Positions 38,201 through 59,690 of a stretch of DNA of 64,000 nucleotides are shown here, piece after piece (positions within the stretch are counted from its first letter, which is position 1; every line of letters starts with the position of its first letter). The stretch lies in NCBI GenBank assembly GCA_964030785.1, contig OZ034973.1, positions 1,986,632-2,050,631 on the forward strand, written 5' to 3'. A program made the translations under genes and the position numbers. Source of the stretch: Siderastrea siderea (Eukaryota; Cnidaria; Anthozoa; Scleractinia; Rhizangiidae). Under the pieces are notes generated by a model that searched no databases, was not told the DNA's origin, and saw only the letters and a program-made list of their open reading frames with translations.

Positions 38201-41200
38201 TAGACTAGACTAGACTAGACTAGACTAGACTACACTACACTACACTACACTACACTATACTACACTACACTATGCTACTACACCACACCACACCACACCA
38301 CACCACACCACACCACACCACACCACACGACACTGCATGCACTACACTGCACTGCACTACACTACACTACACCACACCACACCACACCACACCACACTAC
38401 ACCACACCACACTACACCACACCACACGACACTGCACTACACTACTCTACACTACACCGCCCCGCACCGCACCGCACCTCACCGCACCACACCACACGAC
38501 ACTACACTGCACTACATTGCACTGCACTACACTACATACCTTAGAGCTCCAGCGTACAGACATGCAGTGAACATTCCCGGCAGTCCTTTCAGGTGGCCAA
38601 GTTTGTTTATCACGAAGAATGGAAGAGTCTACAAACCAATGAATAAACAAATAAATAAATAAATAATGATCGACTGACCGGCCGACCGACAGAACTGAAA
38701 TGAACGAACGAACGAACGAACGAACGAACGAGCAGCGAATGAATAACCAAACAAGGACAAATGTGTTATTTTTCGGCTCTGAAGAAATTGATGACTTTAA
38801 GTCGGTCCATTTTAAGCGAAAGAAGAAAATCATTTTCATACCCGTAGGAACTTTCTGGGGTAATTAATAGTAAGTTCTGGAATTATGAAATATGCAATTT
38901 TGTTTGCAGCCAACGGTAGGGGGGTAAAGAGTATTGTTGTGGGCCGTGTTGAGTGGCAGGAATCGCTGCGAAGTTTGTAGTCTCTCTTCAAACATGATTT
39001 TCCTGCAACACATAATCCGCGTATTTAATAATTGCTTTCTGCGAAGCCACGGCTACACGAACGATTTTTTGCTTGCGATGGTGATGCGATTTGCTTCAAA
39101 ATTGTCGCGTCGCCGGCGCGCAGTGGTGGCTACACTTGGCGACAAAGTCTGTGATTTTGTCGCAAAAATTTCAACTCATCGAATATCTCGCGATTTGTTC
39201 AGCTGTTACATCTGTCATCACCTGTGCGAGCATGGCTATGCGATTTTCGTCACGCGCTGGCGACGCGACAAAAAAAAAAAAAAAAAGAAAAAAAGAAAAA
39301 AAAGCATCACCATCGCAAGCAAAAGATCGCTCGTGTAGCCGCGGCTTGAGCATCACTTCAGTTTGCACTAATTTGTGAAACCTGTGTTTGGTATGATTGT
39401 TTTATTTTCCGTGAAAATGATCTTGATCCCTCCTCCATATCCTCCCTTTACCCACAAGCAGTAATTATACCTGATCATTACTGGTGATTTTTCCTTGCAC
39501 TCCTAAATCACAGTCAGCATACACTGCAAAGATAACCAGTCCGTCCAAGAAACACAACGTCACAATGACGATCAAACCGGGAATGTTCAGGAAAACCGCC
39601 CTGAGACGAAAGAAAATTAAATAAGCGTTCATCAAAATTATTGAAACAGGTCTGTACTTTTCTCACGTCTCTTTTTCACTCGACTAATGTCTCTTTAGTT
39701 CATTATCTCGAATTCTTTCGCCCTCAAATAAGGTTTAGTCGTTTAATCCTCGCAAACAAGCAAACTCAACAAGCAAACATTGTTGCGGAAACATATCCGG
39801 ATATCAGTGGATGGCCAATTTTACGCTGACGCACAACATTTGTTACACTGAGGAAACAAACTTTGCTTTTTCAGGGACACTCCATCTACGGCAAATGTTT
39901 GGTTTGGGTATGCGGGGGTATGGGGTCAAGTATGACCAGCGAGGAACCTGGGAACGAGTTTAACTGAGAGAAAGGAGTGCGGGGAACTGGGACAAGTGTA
40001 ATAAGTTCATACGATCCCATACGATATTTCTGTGATATTTCTATCTTTATCTACTGTTTAGTTTAAACTGTCTACTCCGATATGCTTGATGAGCATTTTT
40101 CACGTTTGTAGCACTGCAGGTTTTGTCAAACATGGGCGTCATATCGCTGATCTGTCATACTGACTCTGTGCAGTACGGTGTGAGTTCAAACATGTTTTGT
40201 TTTGACGTAACAGAATTCTCCCGCGATCATAGCTGTGTTTTTGATAATGTTCTAATATATTACCTTCTAGCGTCCTTATATGACCTGATGGCAAGAAAGC
40301 GTTGAACAGCTGTCTGACTGACTGTCCAGACTGGCATGGCAGTGAATGCACCACCAATTGTCAATGTCCAAAATGTGTTACGCACCTTTGGATCGGGATT
40401 AAAGCTAGACGTGAAGGTGAGAAAATAATTCAGTTACAAGGATGTCTTGTAAAGGACAAGTAAGTCAGTTCTTTGTTATAATAATTATATGGTTAACTAC
40501 AAAATAGTAGTTTGAAAGCATCCTCAGTATTAAGAGGGTTGTAAAATTAAGAGCCTGTGTTAGGTGAGAAGGTTAACGAGGTCAAACCCTTTTTTCTTAA
40601 TAGCATTTTATTAAACAACAAAATTTACAATGATATCTACTAACTATAATAAAGTAAATTAAGTGAATGAATTCAGTCAATGCCTAAGTATGTAATAAAC
40701 AAATGAATAAATAAATAAATAAGTTAATTAATTAGTAACTAGAAAAATAAACTAATCAATTAATTAACAAATAGCTACTTACAGGACACAATATAGATAT
40801 GCACCACCATAATTATACTGTAACACATTTTATAACAGGCAATTTTAAAGGGTGTCACGAGAACAACATAAAGAAAAGGAAACCGATACAGAGATTATTT
40901 GAAAACTAAAACATAGTACTTACAAAACTTATCACTAAATTACTAAGTAATTAAATTGACTTAAGTAATTGAGTGCAAGTGTAACGTCCATTTCTTATTA
41001 AAATTGTCTATTTATTGTTCTTGGTGTAGATATATTCCTCAGATTCATATTTAAGTCTCACTTTCAACCTAATTATAAAAGCCGTTGATCTTCAGTACAG
41101 TATGAGTCCTTCTGCAACGCCATATATAAATTTTAGCAATTAATAGAAAGAAGTTATGTAAGGGGCAACTGGAGGTCAAATCCTTGTCACACTGGTGATT

Positions 41201-44200
41201 TGTGCAATAATTGCACAAATATATTGTTGCTTGGTGTGTTCTTATTTAATTTGGAGTGCCACTTAGAATCATTACATACTTACTCAAAGAAATTGAGTCG
41301 ACCAAATGCATCATTGATTTTCCAAACTTGATCAAAGCCACCAACTTCAATGCTGCCAACAATTACAACAACAACGAGACCCGCCACCATGATAAGGGAC
41401 TGAAACACATCGGTCCAGATAACAGCCTTTAGACCACCCTGGGAACAGAAAAAAAGGTGTAATATTTTACCGGTGAAGTATAGTCTTCTATGCAGGTAGC
41501 AATTATTTGGCTCATCAGGCAACTCTCCTCCCAACAGATATCCGTTTCTGAACTTACATGTGCCAAGTTCTTTAGTCCAATCATAGTCTGGGTTTTATCG
41601 TTGTAGCCTGTGAACAGGCTCCATGGCTGCAAAGGAGACTACAAGCCAAGTGGCCTATCAGAGATCTTATTTACAGTTAATTCCACACCATGAAGAAAAT
41701 AGAAAGCCTTCAGGTCAAAAATTTAAAACTCAACAACAGAATAGAGATTATTTGGAGGAATCTGGATTTCAAGAGCACTTTGGATGTTTGCCCAGGCTGC
41801 TCTTCAATTTATATACAGTGTACCTTGTTTTTGATTGTAGTTTATTTTTATGATTTAAATATCCAAATTCTCAGCTTCACCTTTATTTTTTAAACTCAAT
41901 CAACACCTATTTTCTCCCGCTGACATTGTCGAGCAGACAGGCAACAGGAATCTAATGAAAAGTTTGATCTACCTCTAAATTCTTACTTAGAACTAACATG
42001 TGGTGATTATTAAGGAAAATTTATATCTTGAGCTTGTGGCTGGTGTACTTACAAGGCTTGTGTAGAAGGTGCATACTATTCCAGTTGTAAGAATAGAGGC
42101 TGATAGAGGAATTCCAGCAACTAATGGAAATAAAAACTTGTTAGAAATAACAATTGGCTATTAGTAATTACATAGATAAAATTATCAGTGATAAATAAAC
42201 AAACAAATAAATAAATAAACTGTGAACACTTTGATTTGTATTTGTTATGTCAATTACAAACTATTGCATGGTTACCAATCAGATGCAAGAGGAAGCCACA
42301 ATCAAAGTATTACAAATGATTAGTCATGAAACTTTGCTAATTGGGTTTTTCCTCATAGAAAATTGGTTGTCTCCTTGTAGTTCTTTCATTGTTGATAATA
42401 TCTTTTTCTTTCAAGAATTAATTTAAACCTTCTTTAATAGCTAGATCGAACAGACAGTTTACTCACTTACTTCTTTATTTATTTGTTTTCCCATTTGTAA
42501 ATTGCATTTATTTTGTAATAATTGTTTTTCCCTTGCCAAAAAGCTGTTAAAACATATTGTCATACAGTAATAAAACAAACGAATTGAATCATAATTAATT
42601 AAAATGAAAATTGAGAAAGAGAGCTTTTCAATAACAACAATGAAATAATCTCCTACCTGCTTCCAAAGCAAGAGAGGGCGCATAGAGCACTACAAAAAGG
42701 TACAATGTCTGCAAGATAAGTAATAGAAAATTTACATTACAAACAAAAGCTCAAACGGAATACTACAAGGCAAGCCAAATTTCTACACTCTGGTGATTAT
42801 TTAAAATGAAAGCTCTGAGTTTTGTTCAGATGTTGACATTTAATACGGAAATGTTTTGCTCAATCTCTTGTCCAATATTTGACCATGATAACAGCTTAGG
42901 TAAGGGACGAACCATTATATTTTTGATGGGGGGGGGGGGAGTTGGGTAAATGCAAAAACAAAAATTCCTGCACAGCTTTTGCAGAAGAAATAAAAAAGCG
43001 TGCATAACGGCACAAAGCAAAGAAATATCTTGTAAGATAGTGAAATAAAATTCATACAAAGCTTTTAGTCACGAAAAAAAATCCCTGCAGAAAAAATTGT
43101 GCAACCCCCCCCCCCCCCCAAGAAAAAATAATACGGGTTTGTTTATTTTGTAGCGCTTCACCTAAGACGGAAAGTGAAAACAATAGGCCCGCGGCACCGG
43201 GAACCGTTGCAACGTTGCCCGCTGTTAACTACTAATTAAATTAGTAACAAAGTTTTCATTGGCCAAAGGAGCATTAGCGCGAAATTCAAACAGACTTTCT
43301 CAGAAAAATAATCTTTATAGTGCGATTGCCTAGCCTAATTTAACACACGATATATGTTTTGAGGCAACAAGTAATACAGCGTAATTTCAGCGAAATTGTA
43401 TGTGAGGAAAGCTACATCTTTGAATTCAACTCTTTGTATGTTCAAAATATCTACTGTTTTCCGTATTCGCGATGACAGAAATATCACTTACATGTAAGAC
43501 CATTGGTTCAAATGTTCGCGGAAAATCAGACACCCGAATAGCGCGCGACTCCTCCTGCGCGAAACAAAACAATAACGTACAACAGAATAAAAATGACAAT
43601 ACAAGGTTTTCGATGACTTGTGGCGTTATATGCGCAAACGTTTGTCGTGTATTTTCTGATATATTTGCAAACTGTAAATGTTCATCAAAAATCTTCAAAA
43701 AATAAATCAGAAATAGCGTCCAGCGCATCAAAAAACTATCGCCTTCCAGTGTATGTGTTTGTCCATTTCCAAGTCGCGAGAAAGTCTTCACCAGAAATAA
43801 TAGTCATCTTTCTTCTAGCTTGAGTCCCGTTAAACTTGCACAGATTCCTCGTGCAGAGCTGTAAGAGCATAAACAGGCAACAGAAAGAACGGTCAATTGT
43901 TCGTTGAACGAAATGTTTATGCTTCTCAAGCGACCAAGGTACACTTTCGCTTTGAATATTGCCAGGTCAGATATTTTCACACACCATTCGACGTTCAACA
44001 GCTGTACATGTAGATATTTTGCTGTTGCGACAAGTTTAAGAAAATCCTCTGTGGAGATAAAAGTCCTCTTCAAGTTTATCCCTGTTAACCACGCAAAGAA
44101 TTTTAGCGGCACTTTCTGATACAGCTTCCCCGTGTCGCCTAAATGCAGAAGTTCTCAGCGTCTCGCGGGCAGGCAGTCGATTTGCGGCCTTGAAATACAA

Positions 44201-46087
44201 TTTTCCACTAAGTTAGGCATACAGACGCCACACTACGAGATCCTCTGGGTCAAGATACTGAAAAACAAGCGGCCAAAAACAGAGAAGAGCCTCAACATGC
44301 CTTCCAGACGCTTTTTCGATTCCCCGATACAGATTACTTTCACTGCGTAGGTGACCGCCGACATGCCATGAAATTCGAGATACGACGATAAAGCCCCCGT
44401 AACTTTTTTCGCGCACATACGAATTGCCCGATAAACTGCCAAACAATAGATCGGCACATGATCGTTCCATACTTGAAGGCTACGAGCGTGCAATCGACAA
44501 TTTTCGTGGAAAATACGAAGAGAAAGTAATTTCAACCAATCAAATCGTTGCATTTTAATTGAATAAGCCAATTATGATGCGGTCGCGCGCGACATTCTTT
44601 GCATTCCTGTGCCGATTTCTCTTTCCCTCTTAGTCGAAGCGCTACAAAAAATAAAATTTGTGTCCTTGTTAACGCGCGTTTTCCCGCGCTTGGCACCGGT
44701 TGCCATTTTGCCTTCAGCGCCGGGTTCTGATTGGTTTAATTCAAGGGCAAATGACGTACTCGTTGAAATAAGCTGAAAAGCGATGAGTGGAAACCTCAAA
44801 AAACAATATTATCCCACTTGTTCTCAATAGCAAGAATATTTTCTGGCAATACTTACGTATTCCATAATAAAGAACACACATCCCACCATTCGAACTCCAA
44901 CGGAGAAGCGGCGTTCCAGATACTGAAATGAACAGTTCACTGTTTTAGAATCATCGATTTAAAAACGATTGAGCTTTCTTTTTTTGTTATTGTCCCAAAC
45001 CGGGGTACTAACAAGATATATGCATCAAGGGTTAGGGAACTTTAGGGGGATGGGTTAGTATTCATCCACGAATTTTCCTTTCACAATACTTCACTTTTGG
45101 AAGTCGTACAGTTGAAAATGGGAGACGAGAATTAAGTGTTAACATTCAAACTTTAATCCGTTGGTCTCCCAAGTGAATTATAAGGCCCCTTTTGTACAGT
45201 TAGCAATGGGTTGGCGGTTATAAAATTTTCATTCGTTAGAGACCTCTATTCCTCCATGCAGACAATTTGTCCTGAATTGTGGCGATTTTCCACCATCAGT
45301 TTCGTGACTATCCCTTGAAGGTTTATCACAAACATTTCCTCATAGTTGTCGGCCATTTGAAACTTGATATTGTTTGACCTTAGAAACCCAATACGGATAA
45401 CCGATGCGTATAACAGGAGTAAAAAAAAAACTCACTTAACATTCACGCTAGCTAATCCATTCGTTGTTAACAATAAAAAAGGATGAATCCCAGTGTATTG
45501 GTTGTAGACATGAAAAGTAATCTATTTCGATATGTTTATATCTCCCGTCTCATATATTGTATGTATGTATATTGTGCATATGCATCGTAGCATAACAGTC
45601 CTCTTTCAACAGTGTTGGACCGACATCTTCATTCGTGGCTGTTATTTTTTCAACAAATATCCAGCAAACCAGATTGCATAAATAAACAGATTGATCAAAG
45701 AACATAAATTCAATCAAACTGATGGGAAAATAATTGTGATCTTACCTCATTAGCGCAGGTAATATTCACACGTCTAAACATGGGAACGAATACAATGGCC
45801 ACAGTGCCGCAAATGATGAAGTACGAAACGATCAGCACATAGTACTGTGCTCCGTACGTGTAGATCTCAGATGGGACCCCGAGCAGCGTGATGGCAGAGA
45901 GGTACGAAACCAACAACGAAATCGCTACCGGAAAGTGTCGCATTTTGCGATTCGCCAAGAGATATTCGGCAGTGGTCTTCTGTTTTCCACCAGGTCCACA
46001 TCCATACCATATACCGATCAGCGCTGAGATCAGCAACATGATGGAGAAAACCACATAGTCGACTATACTGAAGCGATCGTTAGCCAT
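32262..46087 (-). CDS. SLC5A8-like: SLC5 sodium-coupled monocarboxylate/vitamin transporter, gene B
   Basis: Fifteen coding exons: 46087-45746, 44922-44857, 42708-42657, 42120-42053, 41438-41284, 40404-40264, 39600-39471, 38628-38540, 37785-37673, 37213-37143, 37053-36967, 35849-35620, 33888-33788, 33138-32969, 32375-32262, giving 642 residues in one frame. Exons 2-11 and 13 are the same length and phase as in gene A. Landmarks: LLANRKMRHFPVAISLLVSY, LGVPSEIYTYGAQY, YLERRFSVGVRMVG, GGLKAVIWTDVFQSLIMVAG, NPDPKVRNTFWTLTIGGAF, LKGLPGMFTACLYAGAL, STASSALNAMALVTLEDIV with the TM8 Ser-Ser, and CGGPLLGIFFLGMFVPRANS. The exon 12 loop has glycosylation sites NET and NAS. The cytosolic tail has DPKLLFPLKEWLLSFLPGHS, a Glu/Lys-rich helix, and ends ESKL, a possible class I PDZ ligand. 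Expected to be a plasma-membrane sodium symporter for carboxylate-like solutes; exact substrate unknown. Confidence 0.93.
33241..33560. repeat. poly-C-containing decayed repeats
   Basis: Two C-rich runs (around 33298-33310 and 33523-33537) lie in repeat-like sequence (GGATCTATGGGTGGAGTTG and AAAATCCTGGATCTACTCC, similar to each other in inverse). They lie between exons 14 and 13 of SLC5 gene B. Probably a mini-transposon with short inverted ends; low certainty. Confidence 0.4.
34118..34334 (-). mobile_element. tRNA-derived SINE
   Basis: Read on the minus strand it begins GGAGCAGGGATGGCGCAGTG, with an A box (TGGCGCAGTGGTGAGAGC) and a B box (GGGTTCGACTC) of an RNA polymerase III promoter. A conserved body follows (CCGAGAGGTTTTTCTCCGGG, then GGTTTCCCCCTCTCC) and the element ends near GATCTTGGAGGTGCCCCC. 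This is a full SINE of a type widespread in marine invertebrates. It has the same orientation as its host, the intron between exons 13 and 12 of gene B. Confidence 0.9.
35035..35462 (+). mobile_element. 3' fragment of a LINE (ORF2 C-terminal Cys/His region)
   Basis: One frame reads CPPCKSNQIEDEIHLLFHC, then TKYCSFRDEF. This is the C-x2-C...H...C end of a non-LTR retrotransposon ORF2. It is followed by frameshifted remains, a 3' UTR, and AATAAAGCTTGTTATTGTTA at the tail. It is 5' truncated and lies antisense in the intron between exons 13 and 12 of SLC5 gene B. Confidence 0.75.
35945..36113. mobile_element. ~170-bp MITE
   Basis: TAGGCCACTTCCGAA is mirrored by TTCGGAAATGGCTA. Inside that, GCCTCTC and CCAAGGCC are mirrored by GGCCTTG and GAGAGGC. 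It is non-coding and lies in the intron between exons 12 and 11 of gene B. Confidence 0.65.
36417..36648. repeat. minisatellite, CTTCATGTACGA/GACGTGCGAAACGT units
   Basis: About a dozen copies of short related units (CTTCATGTACGA, GACGTGCGAAACGT, AGCACTTCATGT) are arranged as higher-order repeats of about 18 and 50 bp. The arginine/valine-rich frames over it are artefacts. It lies in the intron between exons 12 and 11 of gene B. Confidence 0.85.
38128..38537. repeat. 410-bp pentanucleotide satellite abutting a splice donor
   Basis: A near-continuous 5-bp array changes variant along its length: ACTAC, then ACTAG (over a dozen in a row), ACTAC again, ACCAC, and mixed ACTGC/ACCGC. It reaches the donor of SLC5 gene B exon 8, so the first transcribed intron bases (GTATGTAGTGTAGTGCAGTG) are part of the array. 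His/Thr-rich frames across it are not proteins. Confidence 0.95.
38640..38732. repeat. (AATA)n and (GAAC)n microsatellites
   Basis: Tetranucleotide runs of AAAT and then CGAA/GAAC repeats, close upstream of the exon 8 acceptor of SLC5 gene B. Confidence 0.9.
39044..39347. mobile_element. ~300-bp MITE
   Basis: AAGCCACGGCTACACGAACG is mirrored by CGCTCGTGTAGCCGCGGCTT, and the match continues inward as TTGCTTGCGATGGTGATG versus CATCACCATCGCAAGC. The interior includes a poly-A tract. It is non-coding and lies in the intron between exons 8 and 7 of gene B. Confidence 0.85.
42709..44856. other. 2.1 kb intron 2 of SLC5 gene B; no nested gene supported
   Basis: Two minus-strand frames (43804-44112 and 44233-44571) are open, but they show no domain, no start context and no codon pattern that I trust. 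Poly-G and poly-C runs lie near 42.93 and 43.11 kb. A 44.65-44.78 kb segment (GCGCGTTTTCCCGCGCTTGG, CTGATTGGTT) matches the inner part of the MITE at 18944-19231. Confidence 0.5.
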
Positions 46088-49000
46088 GATTAGGAAGACA
46101 AGCGCTCAACTGCTTCTAAGGAGCTCAGAACGCCGCGTGTGGAGAAGCTGCTAGCCCAGCAAGGCGACCCAAAAAGACGCCTTAGTAATTATTTAGGCGT
46201 GATATGCTAATCACACAACGTTCGATTGTTAAAACTGATTTGCATGAAGTTACCATGCGGAAGGAACCGGCATTGATCCAATTTCATCCACATCACTGGT
46301 TAGTTGTTACCCTACCAACCATATATATAGTTGCCTGTTTGTCAGTTAAGTGACGTTTTTCATTGGATCCCGTGCCGTAGATCGGGTCAAATCACGCGAT
46401 GTTCGCCTCCCAACTGTGTCACGTCAAAGTACAATTTTCTTTGCCCAAGAATGGTTCTTGAGATAAATTGGAAAAATAAACAGCGCCACAGGAAAGCACT
46501 GCCCAATAGCTTTCATTTAAATGGTCACACTTTAACATTGTATCCACAGACTCAAAAGTTAGAACTAGCTTACACAGCACAATACGAATACTAGAGGTCA
46601 GACTTCAGTTTTTCGTCCAGAAAGTCAAAAGTTAGAACCAGCTTCGACAGCACAATACAGCAAAATAAATAGCACCACAGAAACGTTTGCCCAACACCTT
46701 TTATTTGAATGGTCGCACCTACTTTATCTCAAGGATTTTTTCCACAAACTCGAGTCAAGAGTGTCTCTTGCAGTGAGAGCTTTGTATATACTATTAAGAG
46801 AAATATTTTGCCTTTGATTTTTAGCTCAAACGGAGTTAAGTAAATGCGAATTTTACGAGAGGTCGAAAGCAGAGGAGCGACTTCAGACGTGCAAATTCAG
46901 ATTTCCATCCTTTGTTGTGCATAGATAATTTCTGGGATTTTTTTATGGATTGACGTTCTGAGGTTTGCGGATTCAAATTTGTGCATAGCTGTGTTCTTGT
47001 TGTAATCGTAAGGGTATCCTACAAAAAATCTACTTAGTCAAACTCAAACAGGCTGGTGTGAAGTTTGCCTTTCATCTTATCTTGGATTAACGTAATCTCA
47101 CTTGAGCAATCGACCGGATCATTTTCGTTCACGAAATTGTGTTTGGTGGCCTGACTAACAAAATCACCTTTACCATAAATTTTGCACAGCACTTTTTACG
47201 ACGACGGGGACAAAAAACAACCATTTCGAGCAGTTTACCTATTCACGGATCTTCACAGTAACCTTTTGTGACTTCTACGCTCATCACGCAATTGTGCAAA
47301 TTATAAAGCGTGACAAGCCAGTAGAACGTGTCAAGCGTAGGCGGTTTGTGATTCTTCTTTGGTTTAGAGTAAATGACATCTTGCATGTTCACTCTACTCG
47401 AGGAAAAGTGTCTAATTTTCTGAGTAAATATGAGTTCATCTTGTTTGCAGATGTGATTTGTATAGTCGTGAGCGATCTTCTTACTAGTTCTTAACTGATT
47501 TATCAGTTAGGATTCAAGCATACACTTCTCCACTTCGTAAGAGCGTTTACTTCCTAGTGGCTTTTATCTGACTTATCGATGCTGTTATCATTACACCCTG
47601 GGGTCATCAAAATTTTCAAAACCAAAAATATTACATGAAGTCGATGAAACTTGAGGTGCGAAGAAATTTGGTTTGATTTTAAGTGAAAGCTAAATAACGC
47701 TCACACTTAAAACAGGAACAAAGTACAGTGGAACCTCGATTTAACGAACCTCTATGTAACGAAGTCCTCGGTATAACGAACGACATTTTTCAGCCTCGTA
47801 ATAGCGTGATGTATGGAAAAGAACCTCGATATAACGAACCCTCGATATAACGAACCACTTTCCCCAGTCCCTTCGCACTTTGTTAAATCGAGGTTCCAAC
47901 TGTACGTGAATGCTCTCATGCGACAGTTCTCTGGAAACGTTGTTTAAGCAGGACACAGATTTGTGGCATTTTTATTGTAGAGTATTTCCGTTGTGATTAC
48001 CATTTCCGCATCACGTTCGGGAAAAATTCTGAACTGGGAATAAAACTAAATTGACGTTAATGGTAAAACCTGAGACTCGCTCAGGCCAGGATACAAAAGG
48101 AAATATCTCGTTTGTGCTTTATATAGTCCGTGAAAGGCTCGAAAAATTGCCAATGAAGAAAGAATTGCGAGTGAAGTTTGCTTGGTGTGAGCTATGGGGT
48201 TGTAGGGGGGGGGGGGTGAGTGCGCGGGACGCTCTCCCCACCCTACCCCTCCCAGGAATCACGAAAACTGTCGCTTTACTTACGACTGCTCCTTTAACTT
48301 TCTTTCACAGGATATTCTCGCAGAGCAGAGAGGCATTCTGTTTTCCTGGCAAATGTTTTAGCCGTATTGGCGACAAATGTTTTCAAAACAATTTTAAACA
48401 AGGCATCGTTGTTTACTCATTACTTCCAGTCAGTTCAGTATTATACGAACAGATAGTCTCCTCAAAGGGACAGTATCGTTTATTTTAGTATCGCTTTGAT
48501 TCTTTCTTTGTGGACTGAAATTATTTATAAATGTCTTTGGCTTTGGCGGGGTGTCCAGGATGGAAATGGGCAACTTGAAAAAGAAGGGCGGACGTTTTTG
48601 AGTTCTTCTCTTGGCCTTATAAAACTAGTAAAAACTGATTGTTGAATTAAGGCTCGTTCTCTTTTTTAACGTTTTTTTAAGTATGAATTTAGCTCATGTT
48701 CATGCTAGTCATCTGGATTATCAGTCAGGATGGAGCTTCTTTTCACATATACAACGCGTACTAGTTCTTATGCGAGATTTGAGCTGAAGTGATGTTGGCC
48801 CTCTCCAGATTAAAATTGACACACGTGGGGAGAGTTTTTCGTGCTGAACTAAGTGCAGCTTGAAAGGAACGAGAACCGGATCTAATAGCTCTTAGTGATA
48901 ATGCTCGTCGAATTCTCTTCCCTTCGCAGGACGTTATGGTGTGACTGAATCACTCGCTACTTACTTGTACTGTAGTTTTTCCCGCCGCGCTTGAGGGATA

Positions 49001-49352
49001 ATTTGTTGTTGTGTGTTTAGTTTCTTATCAGCGAACCAAACTTTGAGTGAATATGGCTCGGTGTCGCCTATAATCATCTGATTCGACTCATCGCTGTGTC
49101 CTGATAATGTGTTCACATGAAGGCTTTGTGGCTGCTGCTCTATTTACACATAACACAATACAATATTTCAATCATATCACAGAAGGACGCCAATCAAGAC
49201 TTCAGCTCAGCGATGGTGATTTGTTAGTACATTACACTGTTTACAATTTAATTAGCTAAATTCTTGGCGGTTTACTCATTTAAATAGATCGTGGTGCTAT
49301 ACATGGAGGAGCGAAAGCATCTATAGTGAATACGTTCGTAGTTATCCATGTG
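46088..49352. other. 3.3 kb divergent intergenic region between SLC5 gene B and the ABTB2-like gene
   Basis: The promoters of both genes should lie here. A pogo-type MITE sits in the middle (separate entry). A 145-residue frame at 48051-48488 spans a poly-G run and shows no domain, so I do not call it a gene. I found no TATA box or untranslated exon with confidence. Confidence 0.5.
47726..47902. mobile_element. pogo/Tigger-type MITE with TA target duplication
   Basis: CAGTGGAACCTCGATTTAAC at the left and TTAAATCGAGGTTCCAACTG at the right are inverted termini, each flanked by TA. Inside, AACCTCGATATAACGAAC is repeated. This is the signature of non-autonomous Tc1/mariner-superfamily (pogo) elements. 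Between the start codons of SLC5 gene B and the ABTB2-like gene. Confidence 0.9.
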
Positions 49353-58841
<9,489 letters not shown>

Positions 58842-59690
58842 TTATCGTACAAATCTAGAAATCCTCTTAGCTGCATATTGAATATCAATTTGTCTTTATT
58901 TTGTTATTGCAGATAAGAGTTGCGTGTAATTTGTGGAATCAAATCATTATAAATGAACGCTGCGAGATTTCCAAGGTGCGCAAGGGATAGCCAAAGTTGT
59001 AAACGCACGCCTAGCAAAATAAAGAAATCAATCTCAAAATATTATACAGCACAAATTTGCATTAACAAAAACAAGGTAGCAAGATTTGCTTCTTCTTTTT
59101 TATTGATTTAAGCTCCTTATATTTCATTTAATTTGTTATTATCGCAGCTACCCATACTTTGCAATCCCACCTAATTCTGCACAATCGTTCTACTTGTGCA
59201 CTTCAAGCATTATGTCCTGAGCATCAAAATACTCTGCTCGCGGCGAAAACAAAAAACACATGCACGCTTGACTTCAGGCAATTCTAACCAAAACATTGCA
59301 ACGCCATTATCTACGATTTAACCCTTTAAGCACTAACAGTGACGGAAACGAAATTTCTCTTTACATTATCACTACTTGTTCAAATAATCAAGTGACGAGA
59401 ATAAAGAAAGTGGTCTAATGACGCAGATCCTCTCCAGATATTGTGCGTAGATATTAATAGCAAAGCAGTGATAATCTCGTGTCATGAATTACAGACGCAA
59501 ATTGCACACTGAGGATTTATTAACTTATTTTTATGAATCATTTTTGTGTTTGCGTTTTGCTCATTTTGAAAAACTGAAAAATAAATGAAGTGCTGAAAAA
59601 TAATGCATCGTCAGTTGTGAGCTTCATTATATTGGAATGCTTTAAATCCGGCCGTTAGGTATGCCTTTCCAAATTTGCAGCGAAGTTCCA
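58842..59690. other. convergent intergenic region, ABTB2-like 3' UTR and SLC5 gene C 3' UTR
   Basis: AATAAA at 59018-59023 is a candidate poly(A) signal for the ABTB2-like gene. An acceptor-like TTATTGCAG at about 58911 could mark an alternative last exon but opens no conserved frame. The rest shows no gene. Confidence 0.45.

Noticed and set aside
38128..38537. CRISPR or telomere-like array
   Set aside because: Five-base units without spacers; it is a simple satellite in an animal intron.
38272..38839. His/Thr-rich and Val/Cys-rich frames
   Set aside because: Translated pentamer satellite.
43804..44571. Two adjacent minus-strand frames (102 and 112 aa) as a nested gene
   Set aside because: No recognisable domain, no convincing splice sites, and location in a repeat-bearing intron.
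48051..48488. 145-aa plus-strand frame upstream of the ABTB2-like gene
   Set aside because: Crosses a poly-G run, lacks domain features and has no plausible junction to the downstream exons.
49326..49352. Start of the ABTB2-like protein at 49326
   Set aside because: That codon is GTG; the first in-frame ATG is 49353.
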